A DNA stretch of 13,685 nt from Peptococcaceae bacterium UBA7185 (lineage in GTDB: Bacteria; Bacillota; Peptococcia; Peptococcales; Peptococcaceae): the NCBI GenBank assembly GCA_002491065.1, contig DKVF01000014.1:1-13685 (forward strand). The letters are read 5' to 3'. This document shows positions 1 to 6,951 of this stretch, in pieces (the first letter of the stretch is position 1; the number at the start of each line of letters is the position of its first letter). The notes below the pieces were generated by a model that ran no database searches, had not been told where the DNA came from, and worked only from the letters and a program-made list of their open reading frames with translations. The position numbers were made by a program, and so were the translations under genes.

Positions 1-76
1 TATTATAATTTATATTTATGTGGTTGTCAATACTAATATATTTTGTATTTCCATAAATTGTATAACTTTTTTGAAA

Positions 77-92
77 TGTTTCACGTGAAACA
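77..92. other. parS: parS site 1 (ParB/Spo0J binding)
   Basis: The 16 bases TGTTTCACGTGAAACA form a perfect palindrome and match the bacterial chromosomal parS consensus (tGTTnCACGTGAAACa) at every fixed position. The symmetry extends to 22 bases (74-95). parS sites are bound by ParB (Spo0J), which loads SMC and orders the origin region. The site lies outside genes. A second copy lies at 12418-12433. Confidence 0.9.
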
Positions 93-225
93 TTTGCAAT
101 TTTTTTGCAGGATAATTTTTTGCATTTTTCACAATTTCTTTATTCAAATTTTTTGAAACTTATATAAACTACTAATCATTCCGAGTAAAACACAGACATT
201 ACACGCTATAGTTTCTTTTTCACAG

Positions 226-261
226 AAAAAACTCCAGACTTTTCAACGAAAATCTGGAGTT
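226..261 (-). terminator. Rho-independent terminator of DUF975-sppA operon
   Basis: Read on the minus strand, stem AACTCCAGA (253-261) pairs with TCTGGAGTT (230-238). The helix continues with TTTTC/GAAAA around one bulge and ends in a 3-base loop. A T-run follows, which is the complement of the A-run at 226-231. It lies about 20 bases past the sppA stop codon. Confidence 0.85.
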
Positions 262-279
262 ATGTTTAATTTATTTTAA

Positions 280-1215
280 TTAATTCATATTGCCATAATA
301 CATCATGACCTGGGGCTGCTTTTGTTCCTGTACTGCATGGGTTTTCTGACCGCCCAAAAACTGCTGTACAAAACTATTGCTTAAAATATAATCCAACAAA
401 CCATAGGAAGCAGTGTATTGAAAATATTGCACATCAATACTGTCATATCCCAAATCAGCAATCATGCGCGATACCGTATCGTCAAAGGATTCCAGCCCGT
501 CAATCAGACCATGCTGCAAAGCCTGACTGGCACTGTATATTCTTCCGTCAGCTAGCTTACGCACAGTTCCTTCATCCAGATTTCTTCCTTCCACTACAAT
601 TTTTACAAACCTGTCATAATACTCATTGCAGATGGATTGATAAATGGCTTTTTGTTCCTCGGTTAAAGGCTGATAGGAATTGCCCATTGATTTGTTGGCT
701 CCTGAAGTGATATAGCTGACATTTACCCCCAAACGATCCAGTAAACCGCTCAAATCAACAAATTCTCCCATTATGACACCGATAGAACCGGTAATGGCAT
801 TGCGGTTTGCATAAATCTTATCCGCAGCGCAGGCTTCGTAATATCCGCCGGAAGCCGCATAGCTCTCAATGGCCGCATAGACGGGCCGCCCGGTCGTTTC
901 CTTATAATCCATCAACTTCAAATACAATTCGTCAATCTGATACACTGCGCCGCCCGGCGAATCTATATGCAGAATCAAACCCTGATTATGGTGATCCTCC
1001 ATAATCTGCTCCACACTGTCCAGCAAATATTGCTGGTCGTAGGTGTAACCGTCATTTTCAGAAATAGTGCCCACAATATCCAATACGGCAATATAATCAG
1101 TGGCAATAGGTCCATTACCAACCGTTGCGACCACGGCCATCCCCACACAGAATATCAGCAGGGCAATAAAAATGTAAAGACCTTTTCCATTGGCACTCTG
1201 TCGATTTCCTTTCAT
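280..1215 (-). CDS. sppA: Signal peptide peptidase SppA, membrane serine protease
   Basis: This is a 311-residue SppA of the short, single-domain Gram-positive/archaeal kind (peptidase family S49), a membrane-anchored Ser/Lys protease that degrades leftover signal peptides. One hydrophobic segment (about residues 12-32) anchors it. The core has SPGG at 86-89. The nucleophile Ser122 lies in AASGGYY, and the likely general base Lys175 in TSGANKSMG, matching the Ser/Lys dyad of B. subtilis SppA. The ATG at 1215 overlaps the upstream DUF975 gene stop codon by one base (TGATG). An AGGAGA ribosome site lies a few bases before it, so the two genes are translationally coupled. A terminator follows at 226-261. 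Family and catalytic residues are seen directly; the peptide-clearing role is from the family. Confidence 0.93.
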   Translation of the reverse strand: MKGNRQSANGKGLYIFIALLIFCVGMAVVATVGNGPIATDYIAVLDIVGTISENDGYTYDQQYLLDSVEQIMEDHHNQGLILHIDSPGGAVYQIDELYLKLMDYKETTGRPVYAAIESYAASGGYYEACAADKIYANRNAITGSIGVIMGEFVDLSGLLDRLGVNVSYITSGANKSMGNSYQPLTEEQKAIYQSICNEYYDRFVKIVVEGRNLDEGTVRKLADGRIYSASQALQHGLIDGLESFDDTVSRMIADLGYDSIDVQYFQYTASYGLLDYILSNSFVQQFLGGQKTHAVQEQKQPQVMMYYGNMN

Positions 1216-2132
1216 CAGTCATCTTCTCCTTGCCCTGTTTCTTTGTCTTCCGATTTTTCATCTACTTCCGGCAAAATCTCACCGTCTACACTTTCATAGT
1301 AAATATCGCTGTCATCTTCAATATTATTCTGATATAGTATGCCCACATCGCCCAATTGTTTTTCATTGGTAAAGCCTTCTGCCTCTTCACCTGTCATGCC
1401 AAATTCTTCCGGTACGCATATCCCGTCAGCAAGAGCCTTTGTTTTCAGCAATTCAAACACCTGAGAATATACACCTGTGATATAGCAACTCAACAACACT
1501 GAAAAGGGGATTGTCACGATGTTCGCAATCACACTGGCTCTTTCCAGCAATAAATCTAAAACACCTTCGTTCATAAGTTCAAGAGGACTCTGTCCTACTA
1601 CCAACATTGTCACGCCCATTATCATGAGAAAAAGCAAGAGATACCAACCAAAAAAAGTCAGAGATAAAGTGAACAAATCTACCTTATAGCCGTTGGTCAT
1701 CTTTTTACTGGTGCGCAGTGCATCGACGATATCAGCATCTGGATCATCAGCCAAAATATAAGGATACATCATATAAGCGTAAGCCTTGACAATTCCCGGT
1801 ATGATCAGCAATAAGGACCATAAGAAAATCCACAGACAATACCACATGCCGGCCAGAACATACTTAAAGAATCTGCTGAAGGGTTCAAAAAAATCACTGG
1901 TTCGTGCTTCGCGATTTTTTATCATCCACATTAAGAAGCTACACATCGCCACATCAATAGGCATTCTCACAATAAAGCCTAAAAATTCACCGCCCATTTG
2001 GTTCTGCATAGACACAATTTCTATGGCGATTTCAATAGCAGACACTAACAGCACCACAAACAACACGGTCTGCCAATTTTCCTTCAACATTTTTTTCACA
2101 TTTCTTTTGATCAAAACTCTATCGTAATTCAA
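1215..2132 (-). CDS. DUF975 family multi-pass membrane protein
   Basis: The protein belongs to DUF975, a Bacillota membrane family of unknown function. The hallmark stretch is clear: a hydrophobic run ending in IIPGIV, then YAYMMYPYILADDP and a segment with SKKMTNG followed by FGWYLL. About five membrane regions can be read, roughly residues 24-43, 53-74, 92-120, 156-181 and 203-227 counted from the upstream ATG. A highly acidic C-terminal tail of about 80 residues lies outside the membrane core. I prefer a TTG start at 2132 (305 residues), because AGGAGG (2140-2145) sits 7 bases before it; the ATG at 2138 has only one base of spacing. It is the first gene of a two-gene operon with sppA. Pairing with a membrane protease suggests an envelope role, but this is inference. 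Confidence 0.85.
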   Translation of the reverse strand: MNYDRVLIKRNVKKMLKENWQTVLFVVLLVSAIEIAIEIVSMQNQMGGEFLGFIVRMPIDVAMCSFLMWMIKNREARTSDFFEPFSRFFKYVLAGMWYCLWIFLWSLLLIIPGIVKAYAYMMYPYILADDPDADIVDALRTSKKMTNGYKVDLFTLSLTFFGWYLLLFLMIMGVTMLVVGQSPLELMNEGVLDLLLERASVIANIVTIPFSVLLSCYITGVYSQVFELLKTKALADGICVPEEFGMTGEEAEGFTNEKQLGDVGILYQNNIEDDSDIYYESVDGEILPEVDEKSEDKETGQGEDD

Positions 2133-2180
2133 TTTCATCCCTCCTGATTTCTATCTATCTGTCCTATGAAATTGTTTTTT

Positions 2181-2209
2181 ATTATAGCACAGTTTTCTCT
2201 GTAAGGCTA
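2181..2209 (-). promoter_or_regulatory. Extended -10 promoter of DUF975-sppA operon
   Basis: On the minus strand TGCTATAAT gives a perfect extended -10 (TATAAT at 2181-2186). No good -35 hexamer is seen 16-18 bases upstream, which is usual for extended -10 promoters. The predicted start near 2174 gives a leader of about 40 bases. Confidence 0.6.
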
Positions 2210-2311
2210 TGTTTGATTTTCAGCAGGAAAAATTGATGCAAAAACAAGGTAAAACCGAGATGAAAATAGAATAAAGGCAACAGAATAATGTTTTTTGATG
2301 AGGTGAGTCTT

Positions 2312-3301
2312 TTGAACAATAAATTAACAGTCCGCGGCATGACGGAAGGCGCCATTATGGCTGGATTGGCTACCATCCTATTGTTGATTGGAAATCTGCC
2401 TTTCATAGGCATATTTGTTTTACTGTTTTGCAGTGTTCCCATTACGATTGTAACAGTCCGTCACGGCTCCTTTTCCGGCGGTCTGTCCGCAATTTTGGCA
2501 ACGCTTCTGACAGCGTTGCTGCTGGGCCCATTATCAGCCGTCTCTGGAGGTCTGCAGTATATGCTGCTGGGATGGGTATTCGGTTACATGCTGTATCACA
2601 GAAAAAGCGGCAACAAAACGATTCAGGCCGGTGTGGCAACTGCCGCATTTGCAGCTTTGATGATGCTGTTGCTCACAATCGGGTTGATCGGTTTTACACC
2701 GGAAGCCATTTCCACATATTTGGACAATTACTCTGCTGATATGATGGAGATGTATCAAACCAGCGGCATGATGGATATGATGATGCAGCAGGGATTGAGT
2801 AAAACACAAGTTACCGAACTGATTCAACAAAGCTTACAGCTTGTTGTCCGCATTTTGCCGGCGATGCTTATCATTACCCGTGCGATCATGGCGATCATCA
2901 CATATTTTCTGACTATGCAAATATTAAAACGTCTGAAAATACGCATTCCCCGCATTCAAAATTTCCAGAAGTGGAGCCTGCCTGCCGCTTCTGTATGGGG
3001 ACTTATCGTGGTGTGGGCTCTATGGCTACTGTCTGATTATATCCAAATCAACGCGCTGGACATTTTGACGCTGAACCTTATGATTATTTACGGCGTATTG
3101 CTGTTTATCGACGGCTTGTCCCTATGCAGCTTCTGGTTTAAATTCTCACAGCTATCTACGGGAATGAAGGTACTGAGCGTAATATTTGTCATGTTGTTCT
3201 TTACCGGTTTTGCACTCGCTTGCGTTTTATTGGGATTGGCAGATTTATTATTTGACTTCCGCAAGCTCAGGGTGGATAATAAGAAAGTAAATAAAGGATA
3301 G
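2312..3301 (+). CDS. yybS: YybS-like DUF2232 multi-pass membrane protein
   Basis: The 330-codon protein (counted with its TTG start) is almost wholly hydrophobic and resembles DUF2232 (B. subtilis YybS), an S-component-like membrane family of unknown function usually found near rplI. The N-terminus has the usual RGMTEGAIMAG motif leading into the first membrane pair. Helices follow to near the C-terminus, which ends in a basic tail. I chose the TTG at 2312 because GAGGTGA (2300-2306) lies 5 bases upstream. An in-frame ATG at 2288 has no good ribosome site. A Met-rich segment (SADMMEMYQTSGMMDMMMQQ) lies in a hydrophilic loop between membrane regions. The stop overlaps the ribosome site of rplI, which starts 12 bases later, so the two are probably co-transcribed. 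No convincing promoter was found upstream. Confidence 0.8.
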   Translation: MNNKLTVRGMTEGAIMAGLATILLLIGNLPFIGIFVLLFCSVPITIVTVRHGSFSGGLSAILATLLTALLLGPLSAVSGGLQYMLLGWVFGYMLYHRKSGNKTIQAGVATAAFAALMMLLLTIGLIGFTPEAISTYLDNYSADMMEMYQTSGMMDMMMQQGLSKTQVTELIQQSLQLVVRILPAMLIITRAIMAIITYFLTMQILKRLKIRIPRIQNFQKWSLPAASVWGLIVVWALWLLSDYIQINALDILTLNLMIIYGVLLFIDGLSLCSFWFKFSQLSTGMKVLSVIFVMLFFTGFALACVLLGLADLLFDFRKLRVDNKKVNKG

Positions 3302-3313
3302 GAGGAACGAATT

Positions 3314-3763
3314 ATGAAAGTTATTTTATTACAAGATGTACCAAAGGTTGGGAAAAAAGATCAGGTACTGGAAGTAAAAGAAGGGTATGCCCGCAATTTT
3401 CTTTTCACAAAAAAATTGGCAGTTGAAGCTACCCCTGCAAATATGAAAGAATTACAGCGTCAGGAAAAAATCCGTGCTGACAAAGCAGCTGCACAAAAGG
3501 CAGAAGCAATCGAATTAGGTGAAAAATTAAAAACAACCACGGTTACGATTCAAACCAAATGCGGCGCCGGCGGAAAATTATTCGGTGCTGTCACCAATAA
3601 AGAAATTGCTGAACAGTTAGAAAAATCCACCGGTATCAAAATCGATAAACGGAAGATTAATCTGGAAGAAAACATCAAAACACTGGGCACCTATCGTCCG
3701 TTGGTGAAGCTGCATCCTGACGTCCATGTTGAATTAACCGTAAAAATTATTGAACAGGGTTAA
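3314..3763 (+). CDS. rplI: 50S ribosomal protein bL9
   Basis: This is a full-length bL9 of 149 residues, the usual size. It binds 23S rRNA near the L1 stalk and helps keep reading frame. The N-terminal domain carries the diagnostic pattern MKVILLQDVPKVGKKDQV, then EGYARNFL (about residues 23-30). A long charged helix (about 41-75) follows, then the C-terminal domain with GKLFGAVTNKEIAEQL (about 87-102). An AGGAGG site lies 8 bases before the ATG. It follows the DUF2232 gene directly. The gdpP (yybT) and dnaB-type helicase genes often found beside rplI in Bacillota are absent. Transcription probably ends at the hairpin at 3789-3836. Confidence 0.97.
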   Translation: MKVILLQDVPKVGKKDQVLEVKEGYARNFLFTKKLAVEATPANMKELQRQEKIRADKAAAQKAEAIELGEKLKTTTVTIQTKCGAGGKLFGAVTNKEIAEQLEKSTGIKIDKRKINLEENIKTLGTYRPLVKLHPDVHVELTVKIIEQG

Positions 3764-3788
3764 TCGCTGTTGCAACTAAAAAAGTCAT

Positions 3789-3836
3789 AAAAAGATTGTA
3801 TCCCGCTGATGCGCTCAGCAGAATACAATCTTTTTT
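3789..3836. terminator. Bidirectional terminator between convergent rplI and stalk-domain gene
   Basis: GATTGTAT (3794-3801) pairs with ATACAATC (3823-3830). An inner helix GCTGA/TCAGC (3805-3809 with 3815-3819) closes a 5-base loop. The structure is flanked by an A-run on the left and a T-run on the right, so it can terminate rplI rightward and the minus-strand gene at 3860 leftward. Confidence 0.85.
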
Positions 3837-3859
3837 CATTTCCTGTGCAATAAAATACG

Positions 3860-4792
3860 TTACGATGCACTCGATACGATTTCCTCGCTAATCACTTTTC
3901 CATTGGTTACATCTATCTTAATCAATACATTTTGCCCATCGCTTTGACGACAGCAATAAATAGAAAACATATTATCCTCTATCGTCGGCTCTATCTCTGC
4001 ATCTGCGTTACCCGGCAAGCCAATCACATAATACTGCGAGTCAAAATAATAAAAATCTTCCGTAGCCAGCTGCCCTTCCAAAGAATATTCCCGCTCTGCC
4101 TCGCCGCGCTTACATATGATTAACTTATAATTATCGCTGACAGTGCTATTTGGAAATCCTACATAATAATCATCGCTATAGTAATAATAAGTATTGCCTA
4201 CACCTCTATGCGGAGACGTCACGCCTACACGACTATCATCCAACACTGGACGGAACATCTCGCTGCTGCGAATTACAAGACCATTCGTATTGTCAAAACT
4301 ATATTCCCAACCAAATTCATCTACCGCAAACCGCCATGTCAGCGGAAAATAGGTCACACCACGAAAATTTAGGACTGGATAAGGCTCCTTGCTGTTATCC
4401 AAAAATTCAGAACCCCTAATCGTATTCACTGCTATCTGATAAGTCGGAATGGTGGCAGTATAAGCAGACTTATTTTTGCTGGTTGCTTTTTCTAACTGTA
4501 ATACATCTTCCTTCTCCTCTGCCTTGCCCACAAACAGCACCTTTGTACTGTCATACCAATTGGCCTTTACATTCAAAAAGCGTGCGCCATGATACGTCAT
4601 AGGAAAATATGTGATATCCTTGTACACAATCAATGGATACTGACTGTAGCTATTATCCACTGTAGTGCCATTCAAAGTTACCTTAAAAGTCGGCAATGTC
4701 ACCTTCACCTGTGTGTCAGCAAAAACAGGCGTTGCAACACTGGTGAATAAAAATGCAGATAAAAGAACCGAAGCGATATGTTTCTTTTTCAT
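3860..4792 (-). CDS. Secreted protein with two stalk (copper amine oxidase N-terminal-like) repeats
   Basis: This is a 310-residue exported protein. The ATG at 4792 is chosen because AGGAGG lies 8 bases upstream and it begins a classical signal peptide: MKKK, a hydrophobic stretch, then VFA before DT (cleavage expected after about residue 25). Two related repeats follow, about 35-89 and 116-177. Each has a hydrophobic strand, YP(L/V), a YKDITYFPMT or FRGVTYFPLT core, an aromatic segment and a closing strand. This pattern is that of the copper amine oxidase N-terminal or stalk domain, which is common in secreted Bacillota proteins and usually does not bind copper. The C-terminal 130 residues are rich in Tyr and Asp (YYYYSDDYYVGF near 203-214) and I do not recognise them. 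It is transcribed alone. The function is unknown; a cell-surface role is likely. Confidence 0.8.
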   Translation of the reverse strand: MKKKHIASVLLSAFLFTSVATPVFADTQVKVTLPTFKVTLNGTTVDNSYSQYPLIVYKDITYFPMTYHGARFLNVKANWYDSTKVLFVGKAEEKEDVLQLEKATSKNKSAYTATIPTYQIAVNTIRGSEFLDNSKEPYPVLNFRGVTYFPLTWRFAVDEFGWEYSFDNTNGLVIRSSEMFRPVLDDSRVGVTSPHRGVGNTYYYYSDDYYVGFPNSTVSDNYKLIICKRGEAEREYSLEGQLATEDFYYFDSQYYVIGLPGNADAEIEPTIEDNMFSIYCCRQSDGQNVLIKIDVTNGKVISEEIVSSAS

Positions 4793-4823
4793 GAGAGTTT
4801 CCTCCTTCAATATTTCATATTTT

Positions 4824-4840
4824 TAGACTTATTTCGTCTA
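4824..4840. promoter_or_regulatory. Dyad at predicted start site of stalk-domain gene
   Basis: TAGAC (4824-4828) and GTCTA (4836-4840) form an inverted repeat with a 7-base gap, overlapping the predicted transcription start near 4840. It could be an operator or a small 5' hairpin. Confidence 0.35.
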
Positions 4841-4846
4841 TTTATA

Positions 4847-4875
4847 AATATAAAGACATCTCCTGCATTTTTCAA
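4847..4875 (-). promoter_or_regulatory. Promoter of stalk-domain gene
   Basis: On the minus strand a -35 TTGAAA (4870-4875) is followed by a 17-base spacer and a -10 TATATT (4847-4852). The leader is about 48 bases to the ATG at 4792. Confidence 0.6.
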
Positions 4876-4898
4876 GTACAACTGCTCACAATGCGCAG

Positions 4899-4938
4899 AA
4901 AAAATCGGAAATCCTCAAAAAAGAACTTCCGATTTTTT
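4899..4938. terminator. Terminator downstream of the trpYZ-like operon
   Basis: AAAAAATCGGAA (4899-4910) pairs perfectly with TTCCGATTTTTT (4927-4938) around a 16-base loop. Read on the minus strand it ends in a T-run and lies about 170 bases past the ATPase stop codon, beyond the long palindrome. It is symmetric and could work in both directions. Confidence 0.75.
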
Positions 4939-4978
4939 GCAGTGAAATTATAATACGTTGTGCAAATACATCTTTCTT

Positions 4979-5105
4979 AAAAGGACTCAGATATTTTTTT
5001 GACTGACCAAGCGGCTTGCAAATTGATGCAGTGCCGCATACAAAAGGTATGCAAGCAAATCAATTTGCAAACAACGCCGTCAGACGAAAAAATAGCAAGT
5101 CCTTT
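4979..5105. repeat. Long imperfect palindrome (127 bases) after the ATPase gene
   Basis: Nested complementary arms run almost end to end: AAAGGACT (4980-4987) with AGTCCTTT (5098-5105); TATTTTTT (4992-4999) with AAAAAATA (5087-5094); CTGAC (5003-5007) with GTCAG (5079-5083); GCG (5011-5013) with CGC (5075-5077); TTGCAAATTGAT (5016-5027) with ATCAATTTGCAA (5059-5070); GCATAC (5036-5041) with GTATGC (5047-5052). The loop is 5 bases. It begins 4 bases past the ATPase stop. The whole could fold as one long hairpin in either strand's RNA. No gene, transposase or clear target duplication was seen. A miniature inverted-repeat element or a structured 3' end are both possible. Confidence 0.7.
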
Positions 5106-5109
5106 GACA

Positions 5110-5904
5110 CTAACCTAACAACATACGGTCATTTACCATCTCATCGCCGCTGGCTTTTTCAAACATTTTCAGCAAGTCGGAGACATCCAGATTCTGTTTT
5201 TCCTGACCGGATATATCAATGATGATTCTGCCGTTATAAAGCATAATCAAACGATTACCGTAACGCAGAGCATCCCGCATATTATGGGTAATCATCAACG
5301 TAGTCAAATGCTCTCTTGTTACGATCTTTTCTGTAAGTGCCAATACTTTTGCTGCTGTTTTTGGGTCTAAGGCCGCAGTATGTTCATCCAGCAGAAGTAA
5401 TTTTGGATTATTCAGAGTAGCCATCAGCAATGTGACTGCCTGACGCTGACCACCTGACAGCAAACCTACTTTACTGGTTAAGCGATCTTCTAAACCCAAA
5501 TCTAACTCTGCCAACATTTCACGGAACTTTTCCCGTTGGCTTGCCTTAGAACTCCAGGAAAGACCGGGAAATTTTCCCCGACGGCTGGCGATGGCCAAAT
5601 TTTCTTCAATCTGCATATTTGAAGCAGTTCCCATCATTGGATCTTGGAAAACGCGGCCGATATATTTTGCTCTTTTATATTCAGGCTGCTTTGTCACATC
5701 AATATCATCAATAGTGATAGTGCCGCTGTCTACCGGCCATACTCCGGCAATCGCGTTCAGCATAGTAGATTTTCCGGCGCCATTGCCTCCGATTACTGTA
5801 ACAAAATCACCATCATTTAAATGCAGGCTTAATCCTTGCAGCGCCTTCTTTTCATTGACTGTTCCTTTATTAAAGGTTTTTTTGATATCCTTTACATCTA
5901 ACAT
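5110..5904 (-). CDS. trpZ: ABC transporter ATPase, TrpZ-like
   Basis: The 264-residue protein is a complete ABC ATPase that powers import by the neighbouring permease at the inner face of the membrane. Walker A is GGNGAGKST (39-47), the Q-loop glutamine is Q87, the signature is LSGGQ (149-153), Walker B runs LLLLDEH (169-175) with catalytic E174, the D-loop is AALD and the switch histidine is H207. The overall pattern (FVTVIGGNGAGKST, RVFQDPMMGTASNM, LLSGGQRQAVTLLMA) matches COG1101, the ATPase of COG2984/COG4120 importers named TrpXYZ in streptococci. The ATG at 5904 overlaps the permease stop by 7 bases, with AGGGGG 8 bases upstream, so translation is coupled. The ATPase identity is certain. 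The symbol rests on family and context, and the substrate is not proved. Confidence 0.92.
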   Translation of the reverse strand: MLDVKDIKKTFNKGTVNEKKALQGLSLHLNDGDFVTVIGGNGAGKSTMLNAIAGVWPVDSGTITIDDIDVTKQPEYKRAKYIGRVFQDPMMGTASNMQIEENLAIASRRGKFPGLSWSSKASQREKFREMLAELDLGLEDRLTSKVGLLSGGQRQAVTLLMATLNNPKLLLLDEHTAALDPKTAAKVLALTEKIVTREHLTTLMITHNMRDALRYGNRLIMLYNGRIIIDISGQEKQNLDVSDLLKMFEKASGDEMVNDRMLLG

Positions 5905-6791
5905 TCTTCACGCCCCCTTGCTTTGCTGATTTTTTCTTTAAGCAAAGGCATGGCTAAAGCAATCACAACAATAATAGCAGTGAACAACTTCATGTCATTT
6001 TGATTCATACCCAGCTTTAATACAAAGGCAATTACAATACGATATACAATAGAACCGCCCACAACGGCCAATAACCAATTCATAAAATTTCGCGTACCAA
6101 ACAGTACTTCCCCAATAATTACTGATGCCAAACCGATAACGATGGTACCGGTACCCATACCTGCATCTGCGAAACCTTGGCTTTGACCGATTAAAGCGCC
6201 GGCCATAGAAACCATACCATTACTGATAAGTAGACCTAAAATAATAGTCACATCAGTGTCAATTCCTTGTGCCCGGATCATCTGTTTATTGCATCCTGTA
6301 GCTCGAATAGCTGCACCGATTTCCGTACCAAAAAACCAATATAAAAATACAATAATCACTGCAACAAAAATAAGCCCGCATATTAAGATACTTTCATTTT
6401 TATTGAAGCCCATATTACCAAAAAAGGTATAAATGGTATCCATACGTAAAATGGATACGTTTGACTTGTTGCCCATCACACGCAAGTTAATGGAATACAA
6501 CCCGATCATTGTCAAAATTCCCGCCAATAATGCAGGAATTTTTAATTTTGTATGCAACAAACCTGTCACAATACCAGCAACTGACCCTGCCAGAAAAGCC
6601 AGCACCACCGCTATCACTGGAGAACCGCCGCCAGCAATGAACGAAACTGCTACTGCAGCACCCAATGGATAACTGCCTTCTACTGTTAAATCTGCGACAT
6701 CCAAAACGCGATACGTAATATATACGCCCAGCGCAAGGATTCCCCACAGCAAACCCTGCCATACTGTGGATAAAACCAAACCTGTACTCAT
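5898..6791 (-). CDS. trpY: ABC transporter permease, TrpY-like
   Basis: The 297-residue integral membrane protein belongs to the LivH-like BPD_transp_2 group (COG4120), the membrane channel of TrpXYZ-type importers. About eight to nine hydrophobic segments are visible. The N-terminal motif DVADLTVEGSYPLGAAVAV (about 31-49) and the cytoplasmic loop GTEIGAAIRATGCNKQMIRA (155-174), the likely ATPase coupling region, are typical. GFADAGMGTGTIVIGLASVI follows at 207-226. I chose the ATG at 6791, because AAGGAG lies 8 bases upstream; a TTG at 6809 precedes that site. It has its own promoter after the trpX1 terminator and overlaps trpZ. A single permease must serve three binding proteins encoded upstream. 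Confidence 0.9.
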   Translation of the reverse strand: MSTGLVLSTVWQGLLWGILALGVYITYRVLDVADLTVEGSYPLGAAVAVSFIAGGGSPVIAVVLAFLAGSVAGIVTGLLHTKLKIPALLAGILTMIGLYSINLRVMGNKSNVSILRMDTIYTFFGNMGFNKNESILICGLIFVAVIIVFLYWFFGTEIGAAIRATGCNKQMIRAQGIDTDVTIILGLLISNGMVSMAGALIGQSQGFADAGMGTGTIVIGLASVIIGEVLFGTRNFMNWLLAVVGGSIVYRIVIAFVLKLGMNQNDMKLFTAIIVVIALAMPLLKEKISKARGREEC

Positions 6792-6835
6792 TAATAAAAC
6801 TCCTTTCAACCATCCTACAAATGCAATCTATTCCT

Positions 6836-6864
6836 ATTTTATCTCAAGCATTGATTTTTTGCAA
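6836..6864 (-). promoter_or_regulatory. Promoter of trpY-trpZ
   Basis: On the minus strand TTGCAA (6859-6864), a 17-base spacer and TAAAAT (6836-6841) form a good sigma-A type promoter. The leader is about 38 bases. Both hexamers and the bases TTGAG just before the -10 are shared with the trpX3 promoter. Confidence 0.65.
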
Positions 6865-6869
6865 TGGAA

Positions 6870-6889
6870 ATACCTTATTATACCTTATT
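6870..6889. repeat. Two perfect 10-base direct repeats upstream of the trpY promoter
   Basis: ATACCTTATT occurs twice in tandem (6870-6879 and 6880-6889), ending 6 bases upstream of the -35 on the minus strand. The one-helical-turn period would suit a regulator binding on one face. It may also be chance in AT-rich DNA. Confidence 0.5.
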
Positions 6890-6897
6890 TTTCCCAT

Positions 6898-6942
6898 AAA
6901 AAATCCCCTTGTATATATATTTTTATATCAAGGAGATTTTTT
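6898..6942 (-). terminator. Terminator of trpX1
   Basis: AAAAAATCCCCTTG (6898-6911) pairs with CAAGGAGATTTTTT (6929-6942) with one C/A mismatch. The loop is AT-rich and can pair further. It lies 9 bases past the trpX1 stop and ends in a T-run on the minus strand, so it separates trpX1 from trpYZ. Confidence 0.8.
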
Positions 6943-6951
6943 ATGCTTATC

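Larger units (their letters stand above)
1..279. other. Gene-free AT-rich left end
   Basis: No coding region is seen in these 279 bases. The stretch holds a parS site (77-92) and the sppA terminator (226-261). Between them is AT-rich sequence with short repeated T-runs followed by GCA (around 98-124). A gene whose end lies left of position 1 cannot be excluded. Confidence 0.6.

Noticed and set aside
98..124. Repeated T-run plus GCA units near parS 1
   Set aside because: Only two or three short AT-rich copies; not distinguishable from chance.
967..1372. Plus-strand frames of 60-110 codons opposite sppA and DUF975
   Set aside because: They are mirror frames of well-supported minus-strand genes, lack ribosome sites and show no family resemblance. 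The same applies to other antisense frames across the window, such as 4150-4419 and 6433-6672.
6765..6773. Perfect DnaA box (TTATCCACA on the minus strand)
   Set aside because: It is single, lies inside the permease coding sequence and has no neighbouring boxes or AT-rich unwinding element, so it does not mark an origin.
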